Part shown: positions 1 through 12,234 of the stretch, one piece after another
How positions within the stretch are numbered: position 1 is the first letter of the stretch
How the letters are laid out: the number at the start of each line of letters is the position of its first letter
Assembly (NCBI GenBank): GCA_030737835.1
Contig: CM060856.1
Coordinates: 2,514,952-2,578,951, forward strand
Direction of reading: 5' to 3'
From: Acorus gramineus
Taxonomy: Eukaryota; Streptophyta; Magnoliopsida; Acorales; Acoraceae
Length of the DNA stretch: 64,000 nt
The notes under the pieces: model-generated
Database searches by the model: none
The model's input: the letters and a program-made list of their open reading frames with translations, nothing else
What the model was told of the DNA's origin: nothing
Position numbers and translations under genes: made by a program

Positions 1-1929
1 GGCTCATACACAACCTAAGGGTGCAAGTCCCTAACATACAAGTCTAGGGTGGCATGCATTCTACATTTTTATCATGCTAGCATGGATTACACATCACAAC
101 AAGTTAATATAATCCGTGGTGCCCCAGGGGAGGACGGTACATGCCCAAGTGCGTATACGCCTCCCTACTGGGTTGGATTGTCCCACTCACCGATAGTCAG
201 GTCGTCGCGCGACCGTCCGTCAAGATCTGCAAGATAGGGTAATTAAATCGGTAAGTATAACACCCAAATAAATCCAAAAACACTTAAAAATACAAAATAC
301 TCAGACAAGCGTACATACGGCCTGTACGCACACGAGCCCGAGCACCCCAACTCACTCCCGAACTCCCGGGCAGCCGCACGCACGGCCACCCACCCCGGGC
401 GCACAGCCGAGCCCCGGCCCGCGCCCCCAGACGCCCTGCCGAGCTTAGCCCGCACGCCCGAACACCCTGCCAAAACCTCCCAGGTGCACCGCGCGCTCAC
501 TGCGCCCCAGCGCAGCAACCCGCGCGCACACCCGCACACCCTGCGCGCCATCGCCTCGCTCCGCGCGCACCCCGTGCGTACCACCGGCTCGACCAGCCCC
601 GGGTGCACCTGCGCGCACTGCGCCCCAGCGCAGCGCCCGCACACCTGCCCGCTCACACTCCCCGCTCGCACCCTACTCGCCCCGCGCGCACCGCGCCCTC
701 CGCGCAGCACCCGCACACCACTCCGCTCACCACTCCGCGCGCGCAGCATGCCCTGCGCCCCTGCGCAGCGCTCCGCGCGCTCGCCATGCACTGCGCCCAG
801 CGGGCCCAACCGCACGCGCCCAGCGAGCCCGTCAGCACACGCCCAGCGCGCCTGCCCGCAGCTCGCCCGCCTGCGCCTGCCTGCCTGCGCCTGACCGCCT
901 GCGCCTGCCTACCTACGCGGGCCGCTGCCCGCATGCGCCCGACCAAGCTCCACCCGCGCGCACGCCCACGTGCACGCCCCCTGCTGCCCTGCCAGCACTG
1001 CCTGCGCTGCCCCCTGCCTGCCAGCCTACCTGAGCCATCCCTCCACCACTCCCACGGCCACCAACGGGCTCCAACCGCCACCGACGGCCACCCACAGCCA
1101 CCCCAACTCAAAAACATCATCCTAACAAGCATCTAAACAAGAAAGGAAGGAAAGAAAGCCTTACCCAAGGAAGGAAAGGAAGGGAAGGGGAGTTCAGTTG
1201 CTCTCCGCGCATCGAAACGCTTCTCCAAAGGCCTCCACCACCAAGCACTCCTTCCACCCTCAAAGGGGCTGAAATCAGAGGAGAAAAGAGGGGATTAGAG
1301 GGGGTCAAACTCGTCGGAACTCGAATCCGAGACCACCCATGGATAGATCGGGATGAGATCTAACCTTTCTCTTCTTTGTGTTTTTTATTTCAAGCACCCT
1401 AGGTGGCTCAAACTCAAGAAAAAGAGAGAGGGGGGAGAGAGAAATCAAGTGGAGAAGAAGATGAATAGTGGGGGGAGATATTTTTATCTCACTTATATAT
1501 AATCCACTCACTTAGATTAGGCTAAGCTAGGTTTAATTAGGGCTAAGAAAGGATTAGTGAGGGTTTAAGTGAGATTTGACTTGGGTCAACTCAACCACAA
1601 ATAAAAACAAAAGGGGTTGACCAAGTCCATGGGCCCACTTTGACCAAGTCCACTCTCCCAATGACTTCTCGCTCGGTCAAAACCCGGATACGCCCCGGAA
1701 CTGTGAAATTCTGAAACGTTACCGGAATTCGACAAAATTTTCGTGAGCGGCTTGGAATGGCACCAGGACACATAATATGCAGTTAGATTTTCAATCGGAG
1801 CCCTCAATCTCAGGGTGATAGCTAAAATCCTGAAATTTTAGCGGTTCCGATCGAGAAACAAAAAAAATCGAAAAACTGCCAGAATGGTCCAACGGTTACT
1901 AGAAGGTTAAAAGTGACACATATATAACA
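1..1929 (-). mobile_element. Ty3/gypsy (Tekay/Del-like) LTR, cut by window edge
   Basis: On the minus strand this stretch matches the LTR at 13779-16856, from the TGTTATATATGTG start (at 1929) through the GC-rich block (about 300-1080) to a point about 1.8 kb into the LTR. The rest lies outside the window. The large overlapping open frames at 243-1136 come from low-complexity GC-rich DNA and are not genes. The LTR abuts the fragment at 1930-2608, so one copy seems to have inserted into another. Confidence 0.85.
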
Positions 1930-2608
1930 GCAAGGCTGAAAACAGAGGAGAAAAGAGGGTATGAGAAGGGGTCACACAGGTGGGAATTCGAATCCGAGAC
2001 CACCGGAAGGTAGATCGGGTTCTTACCTATCCTTTCTCTTCTTAGGGTTGTTGGTTTCAACCACCTTAGCTAGGTCATATGGAGGTTTTAAAGAGAGGGA
2101 GAGAGAGAGAAACTTTGGAGAAGATGATGAATAGTGGGGGGTTTGAAGTCGTGGGATTTATTTATCCTCACACACACACCACACACTCTCACACCCTCAA
2201 TTAGATTAGCCCTAATTAGGTTTAGGCTAGGATTAGATTAGGTTTAAGTGTGGTTTGACCCTAGTCAACCCAACCACACTAAAATCCAAACTCATTTGAC
2301 CAAGTCAAAGGTCAACCTTGACCAAGTCAAGTCTCCCAATGACTTTTCGCTCGGTCAAAACCCGGATACGATTCAGAACTGTGAAATTCTGAAACGTTAT
2401 CGGAATTCGATGAAATTTTCGTGAGTGGCTTGAAATGGCACCAGGACACATAATATGCGGTTAAATTTTCAATCGGAGCCCTCAAACTCAGGGTGATAGC
2501 TAACAGTCCAAAATTTTAGCGGTTCCGATCGAAAAACGAAAAAAACTGAAAAACCGCCAGAATGTTCCAATGGTTACCAGAAGGCTAAAAAGTGACACAT
2601 ATATAACA
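1930..2608 (-). mobile_element. Fragment of a related gypsy LTR (5' portion)
   Basis: The sequence reads on the minus strand from the family start TGTTATATATGTG (ending at 2608) through the U3-like region with the conserved GATCGGAACCGCTAAA stretch, then stops at the start of the neighbouring LTR. It is a second minus-strand copy of the same family, interrupted by the copy at 1-1929. Confidence 0.8.
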
Positions 2609-4016
2609 GTATCCGTGTGGGTAGGTTGTTTCTCTTCCCTTCGTTGGATCCGTGTAGGGACTCCTCAGCGTTAGATAGGCCGTCCTGACAGAGGGCTCCC
2701 ATCAGTAGGTACCTCCTGATTTGGTTTCGGACTGTGCTGAATTGTGGGAGTAGACCAGGCGAGCTACGGAGTGGAGGAGGGACTATCGGTGGACCGAGGG
2801 TGATTAACAGCCTAGTCAGTCCCAAAAGACCATGTTACCCTGTGAGCGTGAGGGTGAGGGTGTGGTGGGTCGACGATATAGCGACCCGTTGGATTGTGTA
2901 GTTGCTGCCACTTAGAGGATATGAATGCTTTGAGGTTAATATGAGTGTGTTGGTTGCTGTTATGCATATGCGTGATATCTCGATGAGCGAGTATCGAGAG
3001 TGGTTGTTTTCCATTGGGTTTCGCTTTGCGAACATGGGATCGTTCTCCCCCTTCATTTGGATCCGATGTAGTGACATCCCCGGCATTAGACAGGCTATCC
3101 TGACAGAGGGCTCCCATCAGTAGGCACCTCCTGATTTGGTTTCGGACTGTGTTGAATCGTGGGAGTAGACCAGGCGAGCTACGGAGCGGGGAGAGGCTAC
3201 CGGTGGACCAGGGGTGAGGAGCAGTCTAAGTCTCTCCCAAAGTCCCAAAATGTCTCCTTTCAGGAGTGAGGGAGTGGATGAGGCGAAGACGCGTCGCCTC
3301 GTGACCCATTCGTTGTTCGACCGTTCCCATAGATGTTGGGTCCGGCCTCGTGATGGATGTTGAAGGACATTGATGGGCAATTATCTAGAGGTAGATGATC
3401 CAGTAGTATTGAGTAGACCAGTAAATCTGGGTCTCTTCGACCGACGGTATGGTCTCTAGACCAGTAAATCTGGGGGTGAGGTTGGTCGCGCCGCCGCGTG
3501 ACCCAGTGATCCTTGGGTTTCTACCCATGTTTTTCCTTGAAGAAGGGAACTGATTTATGTATTGAGCTGTAGAATGGTGATTGGTTTCCAGCCACTCACT
3601 GAGCTTGTAGCTCACCCCTCGCATACTGTTTCTTTTTAGGGGCAGTGTGGGCGTGGAGCTGGAGCTTCCTGTGGCGTGGTCTTGTGGGTGTGGAGCGTTC
3701 TTTCGGCGGGTGGCGAGTGCGAGGCTGTCAGCATTCCTAGAGTCTTTTATGCTTTGTAAATCGTGCATGTGGCACAGGTTGTATTTTCTTTGGTCTAGAC
3801 TTGGCTTCCACAGGACATTGATTGTGTATTCGGGTCTGTAATAATGTTTTTGATTTACAGACATTGTTATATATTATGCTTCCGCTTTTCATTCAGTTAT
3901 CTTTATCTTGCTTTGTCATCTTGTGTATTGTTGTTGGTGTCCTTATTGACCTCAGGTATTGATAGCTGATATTACATATTATATTGCCACGTCTCGGGGA
4001 CGCCTGGGGCGTGACA
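2609..4016 (+). mobile_element. 3' portion of a gypsy LTR, plus orientation
   Basis: This matches the last third of the LTR family in forward orientation and ends in the family terminus GGGGCGTGACA at 4016. It has the conserved block with GGATCC and GGAGTAGACCAGGCGAGC (two diverged copies, about 2640-2830 and 3055-3250) and one G-run unit near 2835-2865. Its 5' part is not in the window. The minus-strand LTRs to its left probably inserted into it. Confidence 0.75.
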
Positions 4017-4424
4017 CACACACAAATGTTACATAAAAACTAATCAATCTGACATATTTCCAGTGGTTGTAGGATAAGGAAATGAGGAGGGGAAGACAGA
4101 TATAATAGCATGTCAACACTAGATAATACCTGGGTATGAATTAATTTCATAACCATGAAGCCTTCTTGTGAAGGATCCATTGAGATTACATGGTGTTAAT
4201 GAATATTGGCATGAGATGACAGTAGGGTGTTAATCCATATTGGCCTAAAGATCATTTCTTTCCTTTACAGTTCAGTGCCTTAAACATAAACTTATTTATT
4301 TCAATATAATCAGGGGTAATATCCCAATCAATTGCTTTGATCCATACCCAAAAGGAACCCCATGAAAGAGAAAGAACACAAGGAAAACTATAGGTATTCC
4401 ATGGAAAAGTTAGAAATAACTCAC

Positions 4425-7310
4425 TTGGGAGGTTTAAGAGACCTTGAACACGACGAAGGGTGGTGGTGGCGACGGTCGAGCCTGGCTTCAGATCTACCAC
4501 GAGGAGAGGTAAACAAGGAGTTAGACAAACCCATATGGCGGTGGAGGAGGTGAAAACTGTCACGCCCCAGGGCGGCCGTCCCCGAGACGCGGCAATGGTA
4601 TATACAATATCAGCAGTCTATACATGAGGTCAATAACATACTCTAAACAACATAAAAAATGATAACACAGACAATGAAGCAGCTGACATGATATATACAA
4701 ATAGCGGAAGCTCAAACGACTGAGTCTGTAATTCAAAGACATATTACAGACCCGATACATAATCAACTGTCCTATGAGAGCCAATATATACAATGACATC
4801 CAAATATAATACAAACATGTGCCCAAGCACGGAATACAATACATACAATCAAAAGGGGATGCTGATGGCCTCTCACTCGCAGAACGTGACGCTGCTCCGC
4901 TACTGCTGATGTGCCTCGGGGAGCTCCTCCTTCAGATCCGACTCAGATATCACTGGAGAAAAATATATGCGAGGGGTGAGCCACACGCTCAGTGAATAGC
5001 ACAACCCATGCATCACAATTCATATTAACCTTAAATGATTTATAGCCCCTAAGTGGGAGTAACTACACAATCCAGTGGGTCGTTACATCGGCTACCCACC
5101 ACACCCTCACCCTCACCCTCAAAGGGGTGACATGGTCTTTTGGGACTGACTAGGCTGTTAATCACCCTTGGTCCACCGATAGCCTCTCCTCCACTCCGTA
5201 GCTCGCCTGGTCTACTCCCACGATCAGCACAGTCCGACGCATCGGAGGTACTTACAGATGGGAGCCCTCTGTCAGGACAGCCTGTCTAACGCTGGGGAGT
5301 CTCTACCGGATCCAACGAGGGGAAGAGAAACAGCCTACCCACACAGATACGATCCTCTTGGATCCGCCGACACCGATTGCAACTCTACTAATGCCATGAA
5401 TTCACAAGAATTCCTGCAGGGCGCATAACTAAGATGCAGGGAGACATATATTATAACAACGAGGTTATAATATTCTCTAAGGCATGCTAATAACCATATG
5501 CTCGCATTTGATTTAAATAAGTTAAACTAAATGGGAAACATGCGTAGGTCGAGGCTTTCCTAGCATGAAAACATGGTATCAGGATGCGTAGGCCTCTATA
5601 CATAATATAAGGGTGCATATCCCTAGCATACAAAGTCTAAGGGGGGCATGGATACAACATAATGATCATGCATAGCACAGTTTACATTTAATACTAGCTA
5701 ATATGCAACTATGGTGCCCCAGGGGAGGGCAATGCACGCCTACGTGCATCGAACGCCTCCCTACTGGGTTGGATTGTCCCACTCACCGAAACCTGGGTCG
5801 CTACGTGACCGTCCGTCAAGATCTACAAGACAGGGCATTCAACATGGTGAGTATACTATACAAATACAAATGAAAGAAGCTAGAAATACCCAACACTCGG
5901 ACAAGCATGCATACGGGCCCTCACGCACGCGAGTCCGAGTTCCCCGACACCCTTCCGCACCCACGGGCAGCCATGCGCACAGCCAACCACACGCGCACGC
6001 ACGCACGCACGCACGCGCCCCGGGCACACTGCCGCTCGCCTGCCCGCGCGCACCGCGCTTCCAGCCCTGCGTCTACCCGCGCGTACTGCGCCCCTGCGCA
6101 GCACCGCGCACACGCCCGCGCCGCCAGCACACCCGACTGCGCACGCACCCACCAGCGCACCTGACTGCGTACGCCAGCGCTTGCCTGCGCGCGCAGACTC
6201 GCGTGCACGCCCGCGGATGACCCCGCACGCCGCCCGAGCCAATCCCACCCCCTTCCTCAGCCCTCCCACACCCCTAACACACATGCATACTCCATATGCA
6301 CACCCTAACATGCATCTAAACAAGGAAATGGGAGGAGGACTCACCTAAAGGAGGAAGAACCAAAGGGGAAACTCGGGTGCCCTTCGCGCACCGAATCGCC
6401 ACCACCACCAAGATCTCTTCTCAGCCCAAGAATGGCTGAAAACAGAGGAGAAAGGGAGCTAAGAGAGGAGGTCTAACAAAGGGGAAAACAAATCCAAGAC
6501 CATGGAAAGGTAGATCAAGTCCTCACCTTCCTTTTTCCCTTCTTTGGCTTTCTTGTTCAAACACTCCTACTAGATCAAATGGGGGATTTAAAGAGGGGGG
6601 ATGTGAGGGTTTGTGTGAGTGAAAGAGAGAAGAAGAAGATGAACATGACGCCCACTTAAGGGGCCACACACACACACACCACTTAGGGTTTTTAGTCTTT
6701 TTTTGTGCTTTTGACTTTGGGTCAACCTATCCACACAAAAAAAACAAAAGAAATTGACCAAGTCAATGGTCAAATTTGACTTGTCAAAGTCCTCTTTGAC
6801 TTGGTCAAGTCTCCCAATGACTTTCTGCTTGGTCAAAACCCGGATATGATTCAGAACTGCGAATTCTGAAACGTCACCGGAATTCGATGAAATTTTTGTG
6901 AGTGGCTTGAAATGGCACCAGGACACATAATGTGCAGTTAGATTTTCAATCGGAGTCCTCAGGCTCATGATGATAGCCAAAAGTCTAAAATTTTAGCGGT
7001 TCTGATCGAAAAAAGAAAAAGTTGAAAAACTGCCAGAATGCTCCAATGGTGACCAGAAGGCTAAAAGTGACACATATATAACAAAAACATGCAAAGATCT
7101 ACGAAGATAAATGACGATGATGAAGCCTGTGTGTCAGGCACAGGTTGAATCGGAGGCGGAAGAAACAAGAAAACGAGGCAAAATGTTCGATTTTACCCGG
7201 AGATGCGAAGATGAGGGGCCGACGAACAAGGGAGACTGTGACGGAGGTCGTTCGTGGAGATCGGCGCAGCGGCTAGGGTTTCATTGGGGCTGATTTGTTT
7301 TTCGAGAGAG
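4425..7310 (-). other. Candidate first exon of a minus-strand gene, split by a solo LTR
   Basis: Leaving out the solo LTR (4558-7083), the minus strand reads from a TATA box at 7333-7340 through a CT-rich leader and a telo-box AAACCCTA (7274-7281) into GC-richer, non-repetitive DNA. A splice-donor-like GTGAGT lies at 4424-4419. An ATG at 4534-4532 opens a frame of about 37 codons, rich in Ser, Arg and His, that runs to the donor. This looks like a true plant 5' end (leader plus start of coding), but I recognise no product. The rest of the gene would lie left of 4017, where only LTR sequence is visible, so the locus is probably dead or its next exon is outside the window. It could also be a transposed gene fragment. 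Confidence 0.4.
4558..7083 (-). mobile_element. Solo LTR, Ty3/gypsy Tekay/Del-like family
   Basis: Complete LTR of about 2.5 kb on the minus strand with termini TGTTATATATGTG (at 7083) and GGGGCGTGACA (at 4558). It is flanked by a perfect 5-bp target duplication AAAAC (4553-4557 and 7084-7088). No internal region is present, so it is a solo LTR left by LTR-LTR recombination. The GC-rich block (about 5900-6260) is shorter than in other copies. The leader interval keeps GT...AG borders: donor GTGAGT near 6345, acceptor TTGTAG near 5828. Confidence 0.9.
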
Positions 7311-7340
7311 AGAGAGAGAGCTGAAAAAAATGTTTATATA
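7274..7340 (-). promoter_or_regulatory. Minus-strand core promoter: TATA box, CT-rich initiator region, telo-box
   Basis: On the minus strand TATATAAA (7340-7333) is followed by a run of CT repeats (about 7320-7303, a Y-patch-like leader) and then by AAACCCTA (7281-7274), a telo-box typical of plant housekeeping and translation genes. Order and spacing fit a plant core promoter with a start near 7300-7310. Confidence 0.5.
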
Positions 7341-7345
7341 TGGGT

Positions 7346-8612
7346 GGTAAATATTTCAATTAAACGAGGGCAAGCTTGACTTTTTGTAAGGGTAACCCTG
7401 CGTTTTGCGTAAGAAAAGTGACCTCGCTCGGGATGAAAAATTGCGCGTTTTTTTTTGCTGAAGGGGGTTTTTTAAGCTCTGAATTTGGGAGTCAACCAAA
7501 CAGCATAAAACAGAAAAAGTGCTTATTTTTACGGATTCAGTCTAATAAGTGCTGAATGGAGGATGAACCAAACACAGCCTAAGATTTTGTTGAGATCCAT
7601 GATAGAGTTTTGGTCCAACCACCGCTGTAAAATACTCTCTATCGCGGATCCAAACGGCTCATAGTTTTTATTAGTTAACCTTCTTCATTGTGTAGTTACA
7701 CAATTTAATTTAAAGATAAAGAGAAAACACAAATATTTTTATTTGACTATTTTTTAGGTTATTGGATTTTTTCAGCCTGCCAAAATATTTTTAGATTAAC
7801 TATTTATTTTTTGGGTCTCTTGACTAACGGTCAATCCATTTTTCATCCAAAATAACTTTTCTATTTTCTATTTTACACCATGTCATTTTCTCCATGATGT
7901 TTTATGATTAGAATATCCTACTATCAGTTTATTATAGGTAGAGATTTTATGGTAGAAAGCCACTCATGTGTACTGTGTACTACAGCTATAGCGAGCATTG
8001 ATGGTATCGATGTTAGAGATGGCTACCCGAAGGACTTGTTTGGATAAAGACATAAGCTATTTTGCCCCACGTTTGTCAACTGCAATAAACAACGAATAGG
8101 GGTGAATAATAGCAGAATAGCTCTTATTCGATGTTTGTTTGGCGCGGATAAACCCTGATAGCTATGCTTATACATTTCACTTTTTCCTAAACGAGGACCA
8201 TCTCCCTCACTCATCTCTGTCTGTCAAAAATGGAACCCTAGATACAAAACCCTCCCATCAATTCACCACATTCCATCTCATATAAAGCTCAACTACGTGT
8301 GACCGATCGATGGTCGAGCCTTCGACGATCGTGGACTATGGGGCTCCTCGGCAAGACGGCGACTGCATCATCCTCATTGTGACCAAGCCAAGTTAAAAAT
8401 TCTCAACGAACGATCTTAAGCTTGTAATGTGGAATGTTAATGTGCAACCCTTGTTCGATATGGAAAAAAACATTATGACTGATAACATTAGGTTATGTGT
8501 TTTGGTTGACCTTGGTAGATCAGATGATATGTAGGGGTTCTGTTCAAGAATGGTGACCTTTTATTGTTACAGCTTTGATGAAATGTCTCACCATTTAGCA
8601 TATTCACATATA
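7346..8612. other. AT-rich intergenic stretch, no gene recognised
   Basis: No family or convincing gene is visible. Around 7480-7580 there is a 'novel joint' feel, with CCAAACA motifs of the kind common in MITE ends, but I could not find paired termini. A 28-codon ATG frame at 8310-8396, just after a TATAAAG at 8281, is GC-richer than its surroundings. It matches nothing I know and is too short to call. Confidence 0.4.
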
Positions 8613-9252
8613 ATTCATGGGTGCATGCTGCTTCTTCAACTTATTTGTCATAATCTGTGTATTCTACATATTTGAAAAGGATATGATTTTTGTTGAATAA
8701 AAGTGAAACCAACTATGCACTTACATTTGAGTAATAGGGAGTTGTTAAATAAAATTAGGACCCAAATAGAGGATCTTGTTTTTCAATAAAGAAAACCATA
8801 CCAGTGCTCCTTTTTGAGGATTATTTTTTCCTGAATATTGACAAAGATATGGCTTAGAAGTTGTTCATAAAGAATTATTGATCTTTTTTTTTCTTTGTTT
8901 GTCTGAATGAGCAATGGTGTGTGATGGTGATATTCATGGGTGCATATTGCTTATCCAACTTATTTGTCCTAATCTGTGTGTTCTGGATGTTTGAAAAGGA
9001 TCTGATTTTTGTTGTATAAAAGTGAAACCAACTCTTCTCTTGGGTTTGGGTAATATGGAGTTGTAAAATAAAATTAGGACCCAATCAAAGGATCTTGTTT
9101 TTCTATCTAGAAAACCATACCAGAACTCCTTTTTGAGGATTTTTTTCACTGAAAATTGACAAAGATATGGCTGAGTAGTTGTTCATGAAGCATTATATGT
9201 TCATATTTTTTTAATTTGTTTATCTGAATGAATAATGGTGTGTGATGGTGAT
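8613..9252. repeat. Two-copy tandem duplication, period about 319 bp
   Basis: Copy 1 (8613-8931) and copy 2 (8932-about 9252) both begin ATTCATGGGTGCAT. They share long stretches, including AAAAGTGAAACCAACT, AATTAGGACCCAA and ACAAAGATATGGCT, with scattered differences. No coding frame survives in both copies. Its origin is unknown. Confidence 0.85.
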
Positions 9253-9460
9253 GTTGGTCTTAGATATCAATGTATGTTGTGTAATCCACTGTGAAATACA
9301 TTTTCATAGATATCAATGTATGTTGTCTTGTCTTCATATGAATAATGTCAACTATGTACTTGACAACAACAGCCCTTAACTGCTGTAAAGTGTTTGTATA
9401 TTGCTGTAGAATAAACAAAACTTGGTGTACAAACTATTTGTATCTATTTGTAGTGTAATA

Positions 9461-9717
9461 TGTATGAATAATGATATTAACTTTTAAATTTTTTTAATGT
9501 TGTATTGTTCAAGTATTCTTTAATTGTGATTATATTCTCAGACATGTAGCCCTTACCTGTTTGTGATGTGTATCTGTATGCAGTGTATATGTATGAATAA
9601 TGATGTTTATTTTTAAAATTTTCAAATATTGTATTGTTCAAGCATTCTTTAATTGTGATTATATGCTCATAACTATAACCCTTACCTGTTTGTGATGTGT
9701 ATGTATATTGTTTTAAG
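9461..9717. repeat. Two-copy tandem duplication, period about 129 bp
   Basis: TGTATGAATAATGAT begins at 9461 and again at 9590. Both copies continue through TGTTCAAG, TTCTTTAATTGTGATTATAT and CCCTTACCTGTTTGTGATGTG. They are diverged and non-coding. It lies just downstream of the 319-bp duplication, so the region has repeatedly expanded in tandem. Confidence 0.8.
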
Positions 9718-10071
9718 TTTGTGTGTACAGAGGTTTTGGTCTTGTTGTATATATTTGTAGTATTTAGGCTTGGATGATTATGTTTATATTTAAATTATTA
9801 GAGTAGGCATTGTATATGTGTGAATATTTGTGATCAGGTTGTGACAATAGCAACCCTTTGTTGTGTATAACTCTTGTAGACACCTAAAATTCAGCATGTG
9901 TACCTTTTTTGAAAATATTATTAGTCCTAGATAAGTAACCACACCAACATGTTTATCAACCATTTATAACGAATAGCCTACAAGTCCATCAACCTTACCA
10001 TGTCGTACTCTGTTTTCTTCCCTCCCATGTCTTAACATCACTCATTAATGTATTGTTAAATTTATATTTGT

Positions 10072-10299
10072 ATGGGTGTACATGACATCGAGGAGGGGTA
10101 CACATTAATTAAAACCATAAACGCCGGTCTTCAATCGGATGCACCTATCATCGTATCGGATACCACACCCCGTCCATTAGATGAGACCAATGGCATTAAC
10201 AAACAACTGCTACCAGACACTCCACCAACTACTGCAGACCTGCCAGATCTTCCATCAATCGAGATACCACCAAAGTCCTCACATCCAGTGCACAATTAG
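10072..10299 (+). CDS. Unrecognised 75-codon open frame
   Basis: The frame starts MGVHDIEEGY and is rich in Pro, Thr, Asp and Ile towards its end. Its base composition is more even than the AT-rich surroundings, which makes it look like a former exon. I recognise no domain, and no promoter or paired splice sites stand out. It could be an exon of a decayed transposon gene. A chance frame is about as likely. Confidence 0.2.
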   Translation: MGVHDIEEGYTLIKTINAGLQSDAPIIVSDTTPRPLDETNGINKQLLPDTPPTTADLPDLPSIEIPPKSSHPVHN

Positions 10300-10671
10300 A
10301 CGTCATACACTCCATAATTCTCACGTCCAATTTCAGGTGAGGTTCGAGCTACTATATCCTTGTCTGATGTTCCTGTGCACGGGATTCCAATTACGCCACT
10401 ATTTTTGTGTATGTTTGCAGCATTTGTGGTGTTTGTTGGACTTATTTTCGTTTTACTATTAGTCGCTTATCTGCATTATTGATCTGATGCAGGGGTTGGG
10501 ACAATCTTCCAAACTGATTACTTTTATTTTTGTGATGCCCACTAGTTTATGGGCCAATTTGTGGATTGTTCAGTATGTATGAATGTCTAAACACCACATT
10601 ATATTAATTCAAGATGCTAATTTTGTCATAACATCAACAGTAGAGGTTGTGAATGTGAATATGAACATATG

Positions 10672-11280
10672 TGATGTAGCGTACAAATACGCTCTTCTAC
10701 TAATTCGATTGAAGATGGGAATTCGCAGTCTCTAGCGGCGCTGTTGATTCTTCACGAGAAGAATGCCAGGGGCGTTGGGCTTCAATGACCTGTTGATTTC
10801 TGACGAAATACCAGATGAACAAGAACTCTATGTAGATGTTATCCTCCTAGGATAACAAAATACAGTAGATAAAATAAACAAACTTTAATAATCAATAATC
10901 TGAATTCATAATATGATTTATAAGTCTATTTATAGGACAGAGAATCCTTAACAGATTAGGATCTTAATTGCTTATCTAAATTTGTTAAATAGAATTTTAA
11001 TAGATTTTCTAAATATGAAAATCACAAAGAAATTCATATCTAATCCTAACTAATAAATCACAAACAAATTTCATATATATGCTAACTAATATTCAAATTC
11101 GAATTCAAATAATTATTTGAAATTCAAATTTAAATATAGTAGCTAAAACAAATAAAATAAATACTAACAAACTCTAAAACTGCCAAAAAAAGTAAAAATA
11201 ATAAAAATTATAAATCATCTATAATTATCCATTTGATGGTCCTCAATGGCAATCGAACAGTCTATGATCGTGCTGCATCA
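10672..11280 (-). repeat. LTR copy 1 of the three-LTR element
   Basis: Begins TGATGTAGCG and ends TGCTGCATCA in plus orientation. It is followed by a 12-bp stub (11281-11292) that resembles the primer-binding site and then directly by the next LTR. Confidence 0.85.
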
Positions 11281-11292
11281 TTTGATACCAAC

Positions 11293-11900
11293 TGATGCAG
11301 TGTACGAATACGCTCTTCTGCTAATTCGATCGACGATTCGAAGTCACAGTCTCCAACGGCGCTATTATTTCTTCACGAGAAGAATGCCAAGGGCGTTGGG
11401 CTTCAATGTCCTGTTGATTTCTGATGAAATATCAGATGATTGGGAACTCTATGTAGATGTTAATCCTCCTAGGATAACAAAATACAGTAGATAAAATAAA
11501 CAAACTTTAATAATCAATAATCTGAATTCATAATATGATTTACAAGTCTATTTATAGGGCAGAGAATCCTAACAGATTAGGATCTTAACTGCTTATCTAA
11601 ATTTGTTAAATAGAGTTTAACAGATTTTCTAAATCTGAAAATCACAAAGAAATTCATATCTAATCCTAACTAATAAATCACAAACAAACTTCATATCTAT
11701 CCTAACTAATATTCAAAATCGAATTCAAATAATTATTTGAAATTCAAATCTAAATATAGTAAATAAAACAAATAAAATAAATCCTAACAAGCTCTAAAAC
11801 AGCCAAAAATAGTAAAAATAATAAAAATTGTAAATCATCAATATTTGTCCACTTGATGGTCCTCAATGCCAATCGAATGGTCCATGATCGTGCTGCATCA
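11293..11900 (-). repeat. LTR copy 2 (3' LTR relative to the internal region)
   Basis: Begins TGATGCAGTG and ends TGCTGCATCA. On the minus strand a purine-rich tract CCTGGGGAGAA (11901-11911) precedes it, as expected of a polypurine tract before a 3' LTR. Confidence 0.85.
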
Positions 11901-12234
11901 TTCTCCCCAGGTTTAAGAGAATTCGTCCTCGAACTCAAATCCTCATCGGTAAAACTGTCACCATGAACTTCATATATGGATTTCTTACAAACAACGAATC
12001 TTTTAGGATGTCGCATAAAATCCATCCAATCGAACCAATGCTCACAAATCCAACTTTCAAGTAATAACCTCCTGAGAAGGGGTGATAGATGAGGAAAAAT
12101 GAAGGATGGAAAGAATGAATCAACAAAATGATGGTAGAGTGGGTTAAATGTTTCATGTGATAGCTTTTCCTATGGTGAAGAGGTATGAGTGACTTGAAAG
12201 GGGTCTAGCGGGAAAGATTTGGATGAAGCTCCAG

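Noticed and set aside
243-1136. Overlapping 130-190-codon frames on both strands
   Set aside because: GC-rich LTR block at the window start, not genes.
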